64,000 bases of DNA from Amoebidium appalachense. Lineage: Eukaryota > Ichthyosporea. The stretch spans positions 4,650,001 through 4,714,000 of the forward strand of contig CAVNZM010000006.1 in assembly GCA_963693365.1 (NCBI GenBank), given 5' to 3'. Below the pieces are notes generated by a model. The model worked only from the letters and a program-made list of their open reading frames with translations. It had not been told where the DNA came from and ran no database searches. Positions 36,387-64,000 of the stretch are shown here, in pieces. Within the stretch, counting starts at the first letter, position 1. Every line of letters starts with the position of its first letter. The translations under genes were made by a program, and so were the position numbers.

Positions 36387-36821
36387 ATGGCGCAGCCTGA
36401 CCAGCCTGACCTTGGCAAAACCTTGATGGGTGTAGAGAAGGCGGTAGCTGAATCCTTGCGCAAGGAGATGTGCAGCGTCTTCATGAAACTGGACTCCGAG
36501 AAGAGGCAGCTCCTGGAGGAACTCGCAAGTGCTCACGGCCGCTGTGACGAGTTGTCAAGCAAGGTATCTTCGTCCGAGCTGCTGCTCTTTTTGATGTCCA
36601 AGGAGCTCGCAAAGGCACGGGAGCTTCTCCTGCAGAATGGCGTGGACATGATGCCCTGGGCAGCGCGCCACCGACACCTGTCAAAACCGAGCATCGTGAA
36701 GACAACCAGACCCCGCCCGCCAGCCCGCCTGCAAAACGCATCTGTCGCTCTCCTCAGCCGTATACATGTACGTACTAAGCGGCGCGGCAACGCACCCTCG
36801 CACGGCGCGCATCTATTGTAG
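36387..36821 (+). CDS. Small helical protein of unknown function, possibly frameshifted
   Basis: ATG in the context AACAATGGC opens a 144-codon frame. The first ~90 residues are helix-forming and charged (ESLRKEMCSVFMKLDSEKRQ, ELAKARELLLQNG), suggesting a coiled coil. I do not recognise a family. After codon ~90 the same frame turns basic and unstructured. The alternative frame starting at 36659 reads as a more protein-like tail: it contains TPPASPPAKRICRSP, which resembles a nuclear localisation signal, and stops at 36778. A single-base indel near 36650-36660 would connect them. The true C-terminus is therefore uncertain. Confidence 0.45.
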   Translation: MAQPDQPDLGKTLMGVEKAVAESLRKEMCSVFMKLDSEKRQLLEELASAHGRCDELSSKVSSSELLLFLMSKELAKARELLLQNGVDMMPWAARHRHLSKPSIVKTTRPRPPARLQNASVALLSRIHVRTKRRGNAPSHGAHLL

Positions 36822-39261
36822 GAGCCTGGCAGCCACCGCTCGAGCTCCAGTGTCCCCATATTCAAGAGCAACGCTGTCAGGTGACAGGTGAGGCTGGGCC
36901 TCAGTAGCAATAAATGGTGCAAAGAAAATGGTTACTCGTGTCACATGCAATACGTGCACACGACCCGCCCGAATTCGAAGTTTCGGGGGCCGGGAAGCGT
37001 GCCACCTCCTTGGTCACTCTGACTCACTGTGACTTGCTTTAGCCCCAGTTCCAAATGACTAACTAGTTATCATACATCCCTGACCGAAGGTTGCAAGCTT
37101 AAGGTTTTACCCTTGGAATAGTCTTAAAGCGCTGAGATTTTTCATGGTAACCAACGCGCATAAAAAACTTGGTGTTATGTAATATATAGTGTTTTGTTGC
37201 TCCGAGCCAGCATTACATATGCTCGCGCCGGCGACGTCGCCGCGCTGGTCCAGCCTCTGACCGCCCTGATTGCGCCAACGCCTTCGATCACTCAACATTC
37301 TTACTCCGCCGCACTCGCCGCCGCCGCCCAAAAGTTGATTTTACCATAGGCTATGCATACAACTTCAACGATTCGGAATAGGGGCAATCCTATGATACGA
37401 ATCTTGAGAGACCGATAAATCTGAGAAACTTATGATCCCATACTTGGTTATTTTCTTTTTTTATGCGTTTTTTCTCATTGGTTTTTTTTAATATGGGCGG
37501 GGAATTGGGCGGGGCGGATACGGACACTCAGGCCTGCAACGAGAAAAAAAAAACGATACCCAGAACGTGAAATGTGAGCTCTCATGAGCTGCAGGTCGAA
37601 ACCCTTCGGACGTGTTTTCTACGTAATAAAAGGGCACAAACCACTTTCTTTTCAACTAAATAGGTGTTTTTGAGTAGCTTGGGCCTTTGTTTGGGTGTAA
37701 TATTGTAGGGGTAGGTAGCTGTGTGAGCACGTGATGCTCGGGTAGCAATGGCCTTCATAGCTGACCACAACACTAGCATAGTACAGCACTGTTGTAACTG
37801 CGTGACAGTAAATGGCAGACTCCCAAAAAAAACAAGCCTATGCCTGTATGCCTAAGCTTCGCAAAAAAGGGCCCACTCGCAGTGCACCTAGTGTAATAAA
37901 GCAGGTATGGTCGACAAATCAACTGCCTGTACTAAACGGCTGTCGCTTTATTGTTTTAAGTACAAGTTCCTACTAGAGGACATAAAATTGTATTGTAGAG
38001 GGTTTTTCCGTTTTCAAAATAATCATCCCTTCACAAGATATACGAGTTTCTGGGAAAAGTTCTCAAGATTCGTAGGTTTGCCCCTAACGATATTTTTTTC
38101 AAATTGAATCTGGCTGTCGATTAGTTTTCCCGCCAAAACGCTTACATACAGAGTCGCGTGGTTTGTGTATATGCACAGTCTGCTTTTGTTGTGTCGCCTT
38201 CCAATCACCTAGGCCTCTGTTTGAACAATTACTGCGTCCCGCCTTTCTAGCCAGAGTACAGGCCGGGTGCGTGCCATCTCCCGAGGGTGCTCAGGTGCAA
38301 CACCTGCTACACCGCTTTCTTTCTTTCGAGCACTGTCATGTCCCATAGCCATAAAAATGGCATACGGAATACATGCTGTAAAACACAGCGCTGCAAGCAC
38401 AAAGCAAACACACACACACGCACACGCACACACCAACACGCATACACTCGCGCGCGCGCGCACACACGCACACACGCGCGCCCAACATTTCAACACGGCG
38501 TCACCCAATCACGATCGCTCATAGTAAAAAACCAACAAAAAATAGACATGAGCACACCAAAAAGAATATTTGTGCGTGTTCTCAACGGTGAAAGGCAGCT
38601 TCTTTACCAAGTAATGTAGACCTTACCGCGACAGCGCGAAGAGTTCTGAGCGCCGCAAAGTCGAGTAAGTTACTCAGGTATGCACTGAAATGTATACATA
38701 CACCAATCGGCCGGAAATGCAAGAACATTTTCGCCCATGGCCGTGAGGCCGGCCAGGAGCCTAGCTAACGCTTTGTGAAAAGCTGAAGATTGGTCTCATG
38801 GGCATATATATGCGTGGTACGGACATGCGAGCAGGTTGGGGGCAAGGCTTCGGGCCTGGACTCTATTGTAGGCGGATAAAGCAAACACTGAGAGCCAGGA
38901 GCCTGAGTGTGCCTGTACCTTACATGCTCTTGTGGGGACACAGCAGAGGAACACATGAATAATCAATCATTGTGCATATATTAAGGCACGCGCACAAACA
39001 AACGCGCGCACACACACATATACACCGTCAAACACCTGCACCTGCACCCCTTCTCTACTCGTCCACTCTTCCACCCAAGAGCACATTGGTATACACACAT
39101 ACACGTGCACGCACACAGTGACACGGCTATGCATACGCGCGCGCACACATTCACCTGTGTGCATGTACATATTAGGTGCACACCCATACACACCCCACTC
39201 CCGCCCACTCACAACTGTTATAACGTTCATCTCTCCAGCCCTCCTCCTCTCCCCATCCTCT

Positions 39262-39722
<461 letters not shown>

Positions 39723-40042
39723 TGACAAACCCCATCACCTCATCAACAACAACACCAACCACCACTGTCTCCCTCCTTTGCCTGCCACGTGCGACTGTGG
39801 CCTCAGCCGGCGCCGTATATGACCAAGTATATTCTATTTTCAAGGCTATGAATGGGCACGTGATCAGTCACTTCGGAAGGAAAGTTTTGTAAGCTTGAAA
39901 AATAAGGGCTACCTCAAAAGATAGCAGCTCCTTTGCATACTCGTTTCTAAATCACATGGGCATGTCATTCATCAGGCTAAGAAATAGTACTGCAAAATCG
40001 TGAGCTTATGATTAATTCAATTGCAAGTATCCTACACTCTGT

Positions 40043-40081
<39 letters not shown>

Positions 40082-41827
40082 AATTGTCCTTCCTCCTCAT
40101 TTGATTTGTAGATGTCTGCATACACTTCCACTACCGTGACACATACACACGTGACACACACACAACAGCTCATAGAGGTTGTTTTGCCCCCCCCCCCCCC
40201 ACCACCACCACCACCACCACCCATATGGCCATATCATCTTCACACACACGCACAAAAAAAAAAAAAAAAAAAAAAAAAAAGAAGAAGAAGAAGAAGAGAT
40301 GGTAGTTGTCTGGTTTGCATGGCCTCGGTTATGTTGCCTCTAATTATCTCGGTTTTTGGTTCTACTAGTAGCGCTGTGGCCGTGCAGTATACGTAATTAA
40401 CATTAACAAGGGGTGTATTTCATATGTATCAAGATGTACATATCCATGCACATGGGGCACATATTGTGTTTCCCGATTTGCCGTAGGAGGCGGCCAATAA
40501 AGTGCAATGATCCCCAGGGAGAGGGGGGGGGGGGCGGGAGGGGGGGCTTGCTGAGATGGTATTTAGGCAGTTTCAGATTCAGCAACACGATTGTGCGTGA
40601 TGTGGCGCTGCACGTTTGAAATACTCCGAGCTCCTTTTTGCTAAGTTAGCAAGCATTTCAGGCTGCGAGACATGTTCTTGTACACTATCATCGTAACGGG
40701 TGGGCTCTCGTCAGGCTGCTCTGATCGATGTTAACTTACCACACAGTCGTCAGTTGGACAAGAAAACCTCTTCGCCTGTTTTGACACCCAGCTGAGAACA
40801 TTTATACCAGGTTGTGTTAAAGCGACCCTTGCTATTTAGTCCATGCCGGTACGAGGTTGGTAACATCAGTAGCCTTTTGCTTGATTCGTTACGGTATACT
40901 ATGCACTTGTCTCCGGAAAGTTTCTGTTGCTCGCAATCATCCAAGTCGAAGGTGTGGAGTGTTGGGGGAGTCCCCCCTCCCCCCTCCCCTCCCCCCTCCC
41001 CCCCCCCCCCTTCCCCCCCCCTCCCCTCCCCCTCCCCCCCCCCCCTCCCCCCCCCCCCCCGGGGGCACCACCACCACATGCAAACAAAGAACAATAGCCC
41101 ATATTATTTAACGGATAAAAGTTCAAGCGCACGCAATGTAAAACTAAAAAAATAGTAGGAATGTTACATGCAGCCACTAAGGATTATAACCCTGCAGCTG
41201 CCAGCTGACAAGTTCGAAGTACCGTAACGTGTGGAAAACAAAATTCTAATTAGAACACGAGTGAACGTTAACTTTGGAAAACCCGGAAGAAAGGCTATTT
41301 GTGGACCTCAAACAAACCTTTCACAAAACTTTCAGCTGCAGGTGAAAGCCGCCCGAATGCCAAAAGCATGTACCGTAGTACCGTTATCCCTTCATTGCAC
41401 ATATATGGATTCAGTTACCAGTAAAAGAGAAAAAGGGAACAAATAGTCGGTGCAAGAAGCAATCTGTCGCGATCGTTCATAGTGAATTTCATGTCTCCAT
41501 CAGCCTGTCAGTAAAGAAATGAGGTTCTCTGAAGGAAAAGAAGGGAGATGGGGTATAATAGAAAAGAAATAGCAAAGAGCCAGCGCAAACTATTTATGGT
41601 ACCGGTTGCAACTATCTAGTAAGGACCAATACCATGCTCGTTTCCAAACTCAGTGAAATTGTCATAGTAGCCTCCTTTATGATCTATGTTCGGAAGACTA
41701 GTGTGTAATATGTGTATGTGTTTTTTTTTTTTTTTTTTTTTTTTTTTTGGTGGTGGTGCCACGGTGGTGGTGGTGGTGGTGCTGGTACCGGTGGGTGGGT
41801 GGTGGTGGTGGTGGTGGTGGTGGTGGT

Positions 41828-41858
<31 letters not shown>

Positions 41859-41917
41859 GGGGGGGGGAGGGGGGGGAGGGGGGGGTTGGATCTATGGATA
41901 GGAGAGGTACGGTCAAG

Positions 41918-41957
<40 letters not shown>

Positions 41958-42461
41958 AGTGGCTCAATGATTACGAAATCAATCAGTTTTGGCACCAACG
42001 ATCATGTCTCTTTGCGGCCCGGGTACCATATATATCAGGAGCTTTGCTGAGCGTCGGCCCTCGGGACAAATAGTAGTGGGGCAAGGTGATATATATTAGC
42101 GTTTAGCTCTTTTAGTCTTCTTACATATTTCCGAGGCCCACGCGTACGCTCAATACATTCGGGACCATCACTCTCGAAGCGCTAGAATTAGTTGTAGAAG
42201 TGGTTCATCAGTCCTGAATGCCCATGTAACAAGATGGATGCATATGCTTTTTAGCTGACACCAGACACGAGCACGAACTTGTGTTCTGTTTCTCGTTCTT
42301 GGTGTTTCGGAAGAAATCCATGTGGATAGTAAACACGCTAGCAACTAACCTTTCAGAACCTGACAAAAACAAAGAGCCTGTCCTCCGGTTAGTGTTTGGA
42401 GTGCTCGACAGGAGTCATTTCGAAATCACACAGGGTATGTCACTGTGTTTCCTTCCTTCCT

Positions 42462-42497
<36 letters not shown>

Positions 42498-42857
42498 TTT
42501 TTTTTTTTGGCTTAGAATGAATGCACGACCTGCAGCTTCTGTGTCCATGTTCGCTGTGTTGTGTGATATAAAGGAACGCTCTTACAACGGCAGTGTCACT
42601 GACATAAACCGGTCCCCCCCCCCCCCCCCCCCCCCACCCCTCCCACCCCCCCCCCTGCCCCCCCTCCCTCCCTCCCTCTCTCCCCCTCTTCCCTCCCCCT
42701 TCGCCCCGGACCCTCCCTCTCTCTCCCTCTCTCTTCCCCCCCCCCCCCCCCCCCCCCCGGTAATATTAACACCTGCCTACCTATACTGCTCTCCGCTCCA
42801 CCCTCCCAACCCCCACCCCCACCCCCCCCCCTTTACTTCCATTGGAGAGTCGTATAT

Positions 42858-43030
42858 ACGGGCTAAGGGGTCGAAACTCAGACGCAATTGATGACTTGGG
42901 CCCTCCCTGAGGATGGGCTCTGCTTATGACGCATACTGTGCACATGGCTATGTTGCATACTTGAATGTTTGCCTTTGCATGTGTCCTTCGTGTATGCGTA
43001 CTTCGTACCGTGTTCCGCATTCAAACCCCC
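42858..43030 (+). mobile_element. Dispersed repeat, poly-C-ended family, subfamily 1 (copy E)
   Basis: About 170 bp: GGGCTAAGGGGTCGAAACTC, then GAGGATGGGCTCTGCTTATG, ending GTACCGTGTTCCGCATTCAA with a C-rich tail. It is the most complete subfamily 1 copy and the reference for copies D, F and G. Confidence 0.75.
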
Positions 43031-43845
43031 CTCCTCCCCCTCTTCCATCCCACCCTCTCTCCTCTTTATCTCGCCCTCCCCCCACTTCCCCCCCCCCCCC
43101 CCCCCCAACCCCACCTCCACCCCCTCCCTTCCAATGTCTCCTGTAAGCCATTTTCAACCCACCTAATCGCACACACCAAGCTCAATGTTTTGCATCCACA
43201 AGGTCACTGTTCACTGTTAGTTTTTGAGGGGATGGCGGTGGTCACCGCAAACCTCCACTTTCTTGAATCTAGTCAGTGTTTCACTCTTCAATATCTTAAT
43301 CCATCTATGCACATGAATTGCTCGGATTCTCTTCGTTTAAAGGGCAGCTCGTTCACTTGGTAGTGGTTGCTTGACAGCTTTTTCAAATATCACAACGAGC
43401 TGTTGGCAATATACTCTCTATTTCCCTGCTGCCATGTGTCCCTAGAGGTTCCCTGTGGCTCCTTCTCAGTCCTTTCATTTTCAGCCCCTCGTCACATTCC
43501 CTTTCTTTCTGCTGCACTCCATGACTTTTCTTGGTTCCCGTGCATTCCCCCCCCCTCCTCCCCCCACCCCCCACCCCCCACACCTCTTTCCCTCTCCCGG
43601 CCCCCCTCTTCCTGCCCACCCCCCTCCCACCCCCCTCCCCAGCCCTCTGCCCTGTTCAACATAAACACAACCACATCCACTAAGCTGGCTACCTACACCC
43701 AAATACTTACCATTAGACATTTAGATATGTGTACCTGTATTACGTGAATGTCGTCGTTGAACCAACATTTTTTGTGTACCACATAGCATAGGTAACGTTT
43801 TGAATCTCCTTTCAGTCTTTTGGCTTTGTAAATTGTCACTAACCT

Positions 43846-43876
<31 letters not shown>

Positions 43877-44056
43877 TCCCGTCCTCCCCTCCCCATCCCC
43901 CTCCCTCCCCCCTCCTTCTTCCCCTCCCCCAGGTGGCTTGTTTTCCCTCTCCCAAATCGTAGCCCACCGTAGGGTAGAGATATGAGATACGAAATGTGGC
44001 TTCGTCTGGGCCAGGTGGCTGTGAGGCCACGAGTCGTGGCACTGACCCGCATGTAC

Positions 44057-44088
<32 letters not shown>

Positions 44089-44785
44089 TTCTAAAAAAAA
44101 AAAGAAAAAAAAACAAAAAACATTAATTAACGTTAACGTTGATAATCATAGTTGTAGTATTGATAATAATGATAGTATACATGTCGACGATGATGGTAAT
44201 AATGAATGGTTAAATGAATAATAAGTACGATCGTAGGATGAAAATAATGGACAGTACAATAATAGTGACAAGATTCGTGGATCAATATGTGGAATAAGGT
44301 TGACCCCCCCCCCCCCCCCCCCCCCCCCCCTTCCTCCCCCCCTCCCCCCCCCCCCCCCCCCGGCGCCCGCCCAACCCCCAACTCCCACCCCCCACCACCA
44401 CACACACAAACACATGTGTACACGCACACAAATAAACAAAACAAACCAAAAGGTTTACATAACCAAAGAACTATATTTAGTGGAAGCGCACAGTGAGATG
44501 TTGATTTTGAATCCTGTGGTGTTTTGCTCGGTACTTTCCTCCTGTTCTTTCCCATGGCCAGAGTCTTCACCTGTCTCCCTCTCTACCGAGACTCTGCCTT
44601 TTCAGCAAGGGATGAAATAATATTACATCCATCCATCCATCCCCTCCCCCCAACCCCCCTCCCCGCCCCTTCCTCCTCCTCACCCCCCCCCCCCCCCAAA
44701 AAAAAAAAAAAAAAAAAAAAACCCCAACCACCCAGGGAATTTTCCTGACGATAGGCAATGTTCAACTGTCTTTTGCCATTTTTTT

Positions 44786-44920
44786 TTTCCCTGTTTGTTT
44801 GTTTGTTTGTTTGTTTGTTTGTTTGTTTGTGTGTTTGCTTGTTTGTTTGTTTGTTTGGGGGGGGGGGGGGGGGGGGGGGGGGGGAGGGGGTGTTTTTTTT
44901 TTTTTTTTTTTTTTTTTGGT
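44786..44920. repeat. (TTTG)n, poly-G and poly-T block
   Basis: A TTTG tetranucleotide array of about 17 units, a G run and a T run of about 23. It immediately precedes copy C of the dispersed repeat. Confidence 0.9.
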
Positions 44921-44995
44921 GACATTTTTTTGTGGTTTGCCTTCTAGTGTCTCCTCCTCCATGTCTCCAACCCTCTAATGCATACATCAACCCCC
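44918..44995 (+). mobile_element. Dispersed repeat, subfamily 2, 5'-truncated (copy C)
   Basis: It matches the last ~75 bp of copies A and B: GTGACATTT, then GTCTCCTCC, then CAACCCTCTAATGCATACAT followed by a C run. Only the 3' end is present, as expected for 5' truncation of a retroposed element. Confidence 0.65.
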
Positions 44996-45725
44996 CCCCC
45001 CCCCCCTCCCCCTCTCCCCCCATCCCCCCCCCCCCCCTCCCCCCTCCCCCGCCTTTAGTTTTGGTTTGGCCCACGGCAACACAAAAGAGAAAAGCTGGGG
45101 TTTGGAATTTTGTGCTCGAGAATGAGATGTCGAGTTTCAGTTACCGGTTGATGGCATGTGGACCGACTGGGCTACCGAATAAGTTGTGTTTTTTTTTTTT
45201 GTTTTTTTTTTTTTGTGTGTGTGTGTCATGAAGTGTTCCGTTTTCTACCTTTTGTCTTTGGCTGTGATTGTGTAGACTAATATTTATATCCCCCCCCCTC
45301 CCCCCCCCTCCCTACACACACGCGGCCTACACTTTCTCACGCACTCACTCACTCACTCACTCACTCACTCACTGACTCACTCACTCACTCACTCACTCAC
45401 TCACACGCCCGCACACATGCTTACATGCACGAATACCCACATGCACACACTCGCACATCTATCACCCCTCCTTCCCGTCCTCCCTCTCTGCAACACCCCG
45501 CCCCCCTCCCCCCCCCTTGCCTCTTTCATACCCTCTCCCTTCTTCTTCTTGCTCTCTCTCACTCCCCCCCCCCCCCCCCCCCTCCCCCCGCCCCCTCCCC
45601 CTCCCTATCCCTATCCCCTCCCCCTTCCCCTTTCCCCCCTTCCCCCCCCCCCCCCCCCCCCCCCAACACACACACACACACAAACATTTTTCGTTTTCGT
45701 TCTTTCCAGCAGGGGTATCCGTCAC

Positions 45726-62757
<17,032 letters not shown>

Positions 62758-64000
62758 CTATAGAAACAGCACGACAAGAGCAACCGGCATGAATACGACA
62801 CCAAACACCACCAAAAATGCACCCAGCCAATACAAAACCTTATCCTCCATCGTCTTCACGTGATTCGGGTCCCACTGGGCCCTCATTTCCGGGCCATACA
62901 CCTTGCAATAGAACACGCCGGGCATCAGATAAGAGATCGGAAGACTGCACAAAATACCGATTAGACTGACCACCACTCCCAAATCACTAACCAGCGCCGC
63001 AATCATAAAGGAAACCCCAAGTAGGACGGCGGTGCTGCACCAATGAATCATGTTTTGGACTTTCGAATCGGTTACCCTGCTGGCCCGACCCGTGGACTCC
63101 AGCGCGGAGTTGACGAGATTTCTCACGGCATCACGCGCAGTGTGAATGTATAGTGGATAGGTGACGGCAACAACAAACGACATGAGAAGTTGTGCCGTGA
63201 CGACGGGATATGTCGACGGGTAGGCGGCGAGAATGTTAGCGGAGACAGTCGACCCATACGTGAAATAACCAAAAAAGGCAAAAGTACCATAAATGGTTGT
63301 TGCGGTGGCGACGGACGGGATGACCACACCCATCTCCATGGCGTGAGCCGACGGCTTTTTGAGACTGTCATAAATGCTAAAAACGATGAATCCGGCGTTG
63401 AACGCAAAGATAAACGTCGGCAGCGCTTTCAAAAATCCCATTGGGCCGGCAACCGCCTCAAATTCGCCGCGGCAAGAACTGCCCACCAGATCAGAGTTGT
63501 AGCATGGGTCAAGCTGAGGGGCAGGGGCGAAGAAAAACAAAATGACCAGAAGAGTAACGTAGATGAGACTGATCACACCAATACCCGACGTGTAGCTCAG
63601 TTTGTCGATTTTGCGCAAACACGTCAACGGAATGTCGATAACAACGAAAAGGAGCCCAATCCAGAAAATGCGCGTGGCAAGGTAAGAGTCGGCGGCAGCT
63701 CCAAAGGAAATGGCAACCTTGGGAAGAAGATCACCGATAACAACCAAAAAGGGCACTCCACCACCAAAACATGACACGAGCACAGCCAAATCGACAATGA
63801 AAGCAATGCGCGGCCACGTACGCTGGCATAGTTTTCCGTACGACGTCGGGCGGGTGCCCACCCACGCCGCGCAACGCGTCAGCAGCATCAACCCCAAACA
63901 CGTTAGAATTGCGGCGAAGAAAAGGGTGAACATACCCACCGCCCACCCAGTCTGTTTAACGGCGTATGGTAGGGCGACAATACCTGCACCAACCATAGCC
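62758..64000 (-). CDS. Amino-acid transporter, AAAP/SLC38-like (5' end beyond the right edge)
   Basis: An uninterrupted frame of 413 residues on the minus strand runs off the window edge; stop TAG at 62760-62758. This is a predicted polytopic membrane protein (Pfam Aa_trans type) moving amino acids across a plasma or vacuolar membrane. MVGAGIVALPYAVKQTGW at the visible start is the signature of the first membrane segment. About ten further hydrophobic segments follow, including LAVLVSCFGGGVPFLVVIGD, FAFNAGFIVFSIYDSLKK (the family's FxxN-x-FxxYxxL-type segment) and TFAFFGYFTYG. The loop with CYNSDLVGSSCRG could hold a disulphide. The ATG at 63996 lies inside the first segment, so the true start is upstream. 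It lacks introns here, unlike its neighbours. Substrate cannot be told from sequence. Confidence 0.88.
   Translation of the reverse strand, partial: AMVGAGIVALPYAVKQTGWAVGMFTLFFAAILTCLGLMLLTRCAAWVGTRPTSYGKLCQRTWPRIAFIVDLAVLVSCFGGGVPFLVVIGDLLPKVAISFGAAADSYLATRIFWIGLLFVVIDIPLTCLRKIDKLSYTSGIGVISLIYVTLLVILFFFAPAPQLDPCYNSDLVGSSCRGEFEAVAGPMGFLKALPTFIFAFNAGFIVFSIYDSLKKPSAHAMEMGVVIPSVATATTIYGTFAFFGYFTYGSTVSANILAAYPSTYPVVTAQLLMSFVVAVTYPLYIHTARDAVRNLVNSALESTGRASRVTDSKVQNMIHWCSTAVLLGVSFMIAALVSDLGVVVSLIGILCSLPISYLMPGVFYCKVYGPEMRAQWDPNHVKTMEDKVLYWLGAFLVVFGVVFMPVALVVLFL

Noticed and set aside
42517-42570. Possible second C1 half-domain (C-X2-C-X4-H-X2-C in NECTTCSFCVHVRC) after a TTAG acceptor
   Set aside because: The preceding open segment does not join it in phase, a stop follows within two codons, and no first half of a C1 domain was found.

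Overview
This is a nuclear segment from an intron-rich eukaryote, most likely a free-living protist; I cannot name the lineage. The evidence is GT-AG (and probably GC-AG) introns, a cytosolic 60S ribosomal protein gene, an RGS/C1 signalling protein, and two genes whose families act in mitochondria: methionyl-tRNA formyltransferase and an IRC3-type helicase. Together these imply a mitochondrion that still translates its own genome. About four fifths of the window is intron or spacer packed with poly-G/poly-C runs and (GT)n, (CA)n, (CT)n and GTGC microsatellites. Most open frames in those tracts (Pro-, Gly-, Thr-His- or Val-Cys-rich) are not genes.

Layout: (1) 1-4435, minus: an RGS-C1-RGS protein rebuilt from five exons, two of them only 43 and 26 nt; its 3' end lies beyond the left edge. 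(2) 6853-7607, plus: a two-exon 86-residue protein with a presequence-like N-terminus. (3) 9591-17885, plus: mitochondrial methionyl-tRNA formyltransferase, nine exons, 422 residues, every exon phase agreeing. (4) 18803-20837, minus: 60S ribosomal protein L7 (uL30), three exons, convergent with (3). (5) 25143-32982, plus: a ~1549-residue, mobile-element-type protein with a Cys-rich N-terminal domain, a DEDDy 3'-5' exonuclease domain and a C-terminal zinc-knuckle-like motif; one frameshift in a G10 run. (6) 36387-36821, plus: a small helical protein of unknown function, possibly frameshifted. (7) 45726-60544, plus: an IRC3-like SF2 helicase, 18 exons spread over 14.8 kb, about 706 residues. (8) 62758-64000, minus: an amino-acid transporter (AAAP family) cut by the right edge.

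Between and inside the genes is a family of short dispersed repeats (at least five substantial copies and two 3' stubs). They share a core, end in a poly-C run, and lie in the sense direction in all four introns where they occur. Local tandem duplications are frequent and several carry splice sites. Exon coordinates were derived by hand from splice consensus, reading phase and family resemblance. The formyltransferase, L7 and helicase models sum to whole codon numbers. No tRNA, rRNA or CRISPR array was recognised.
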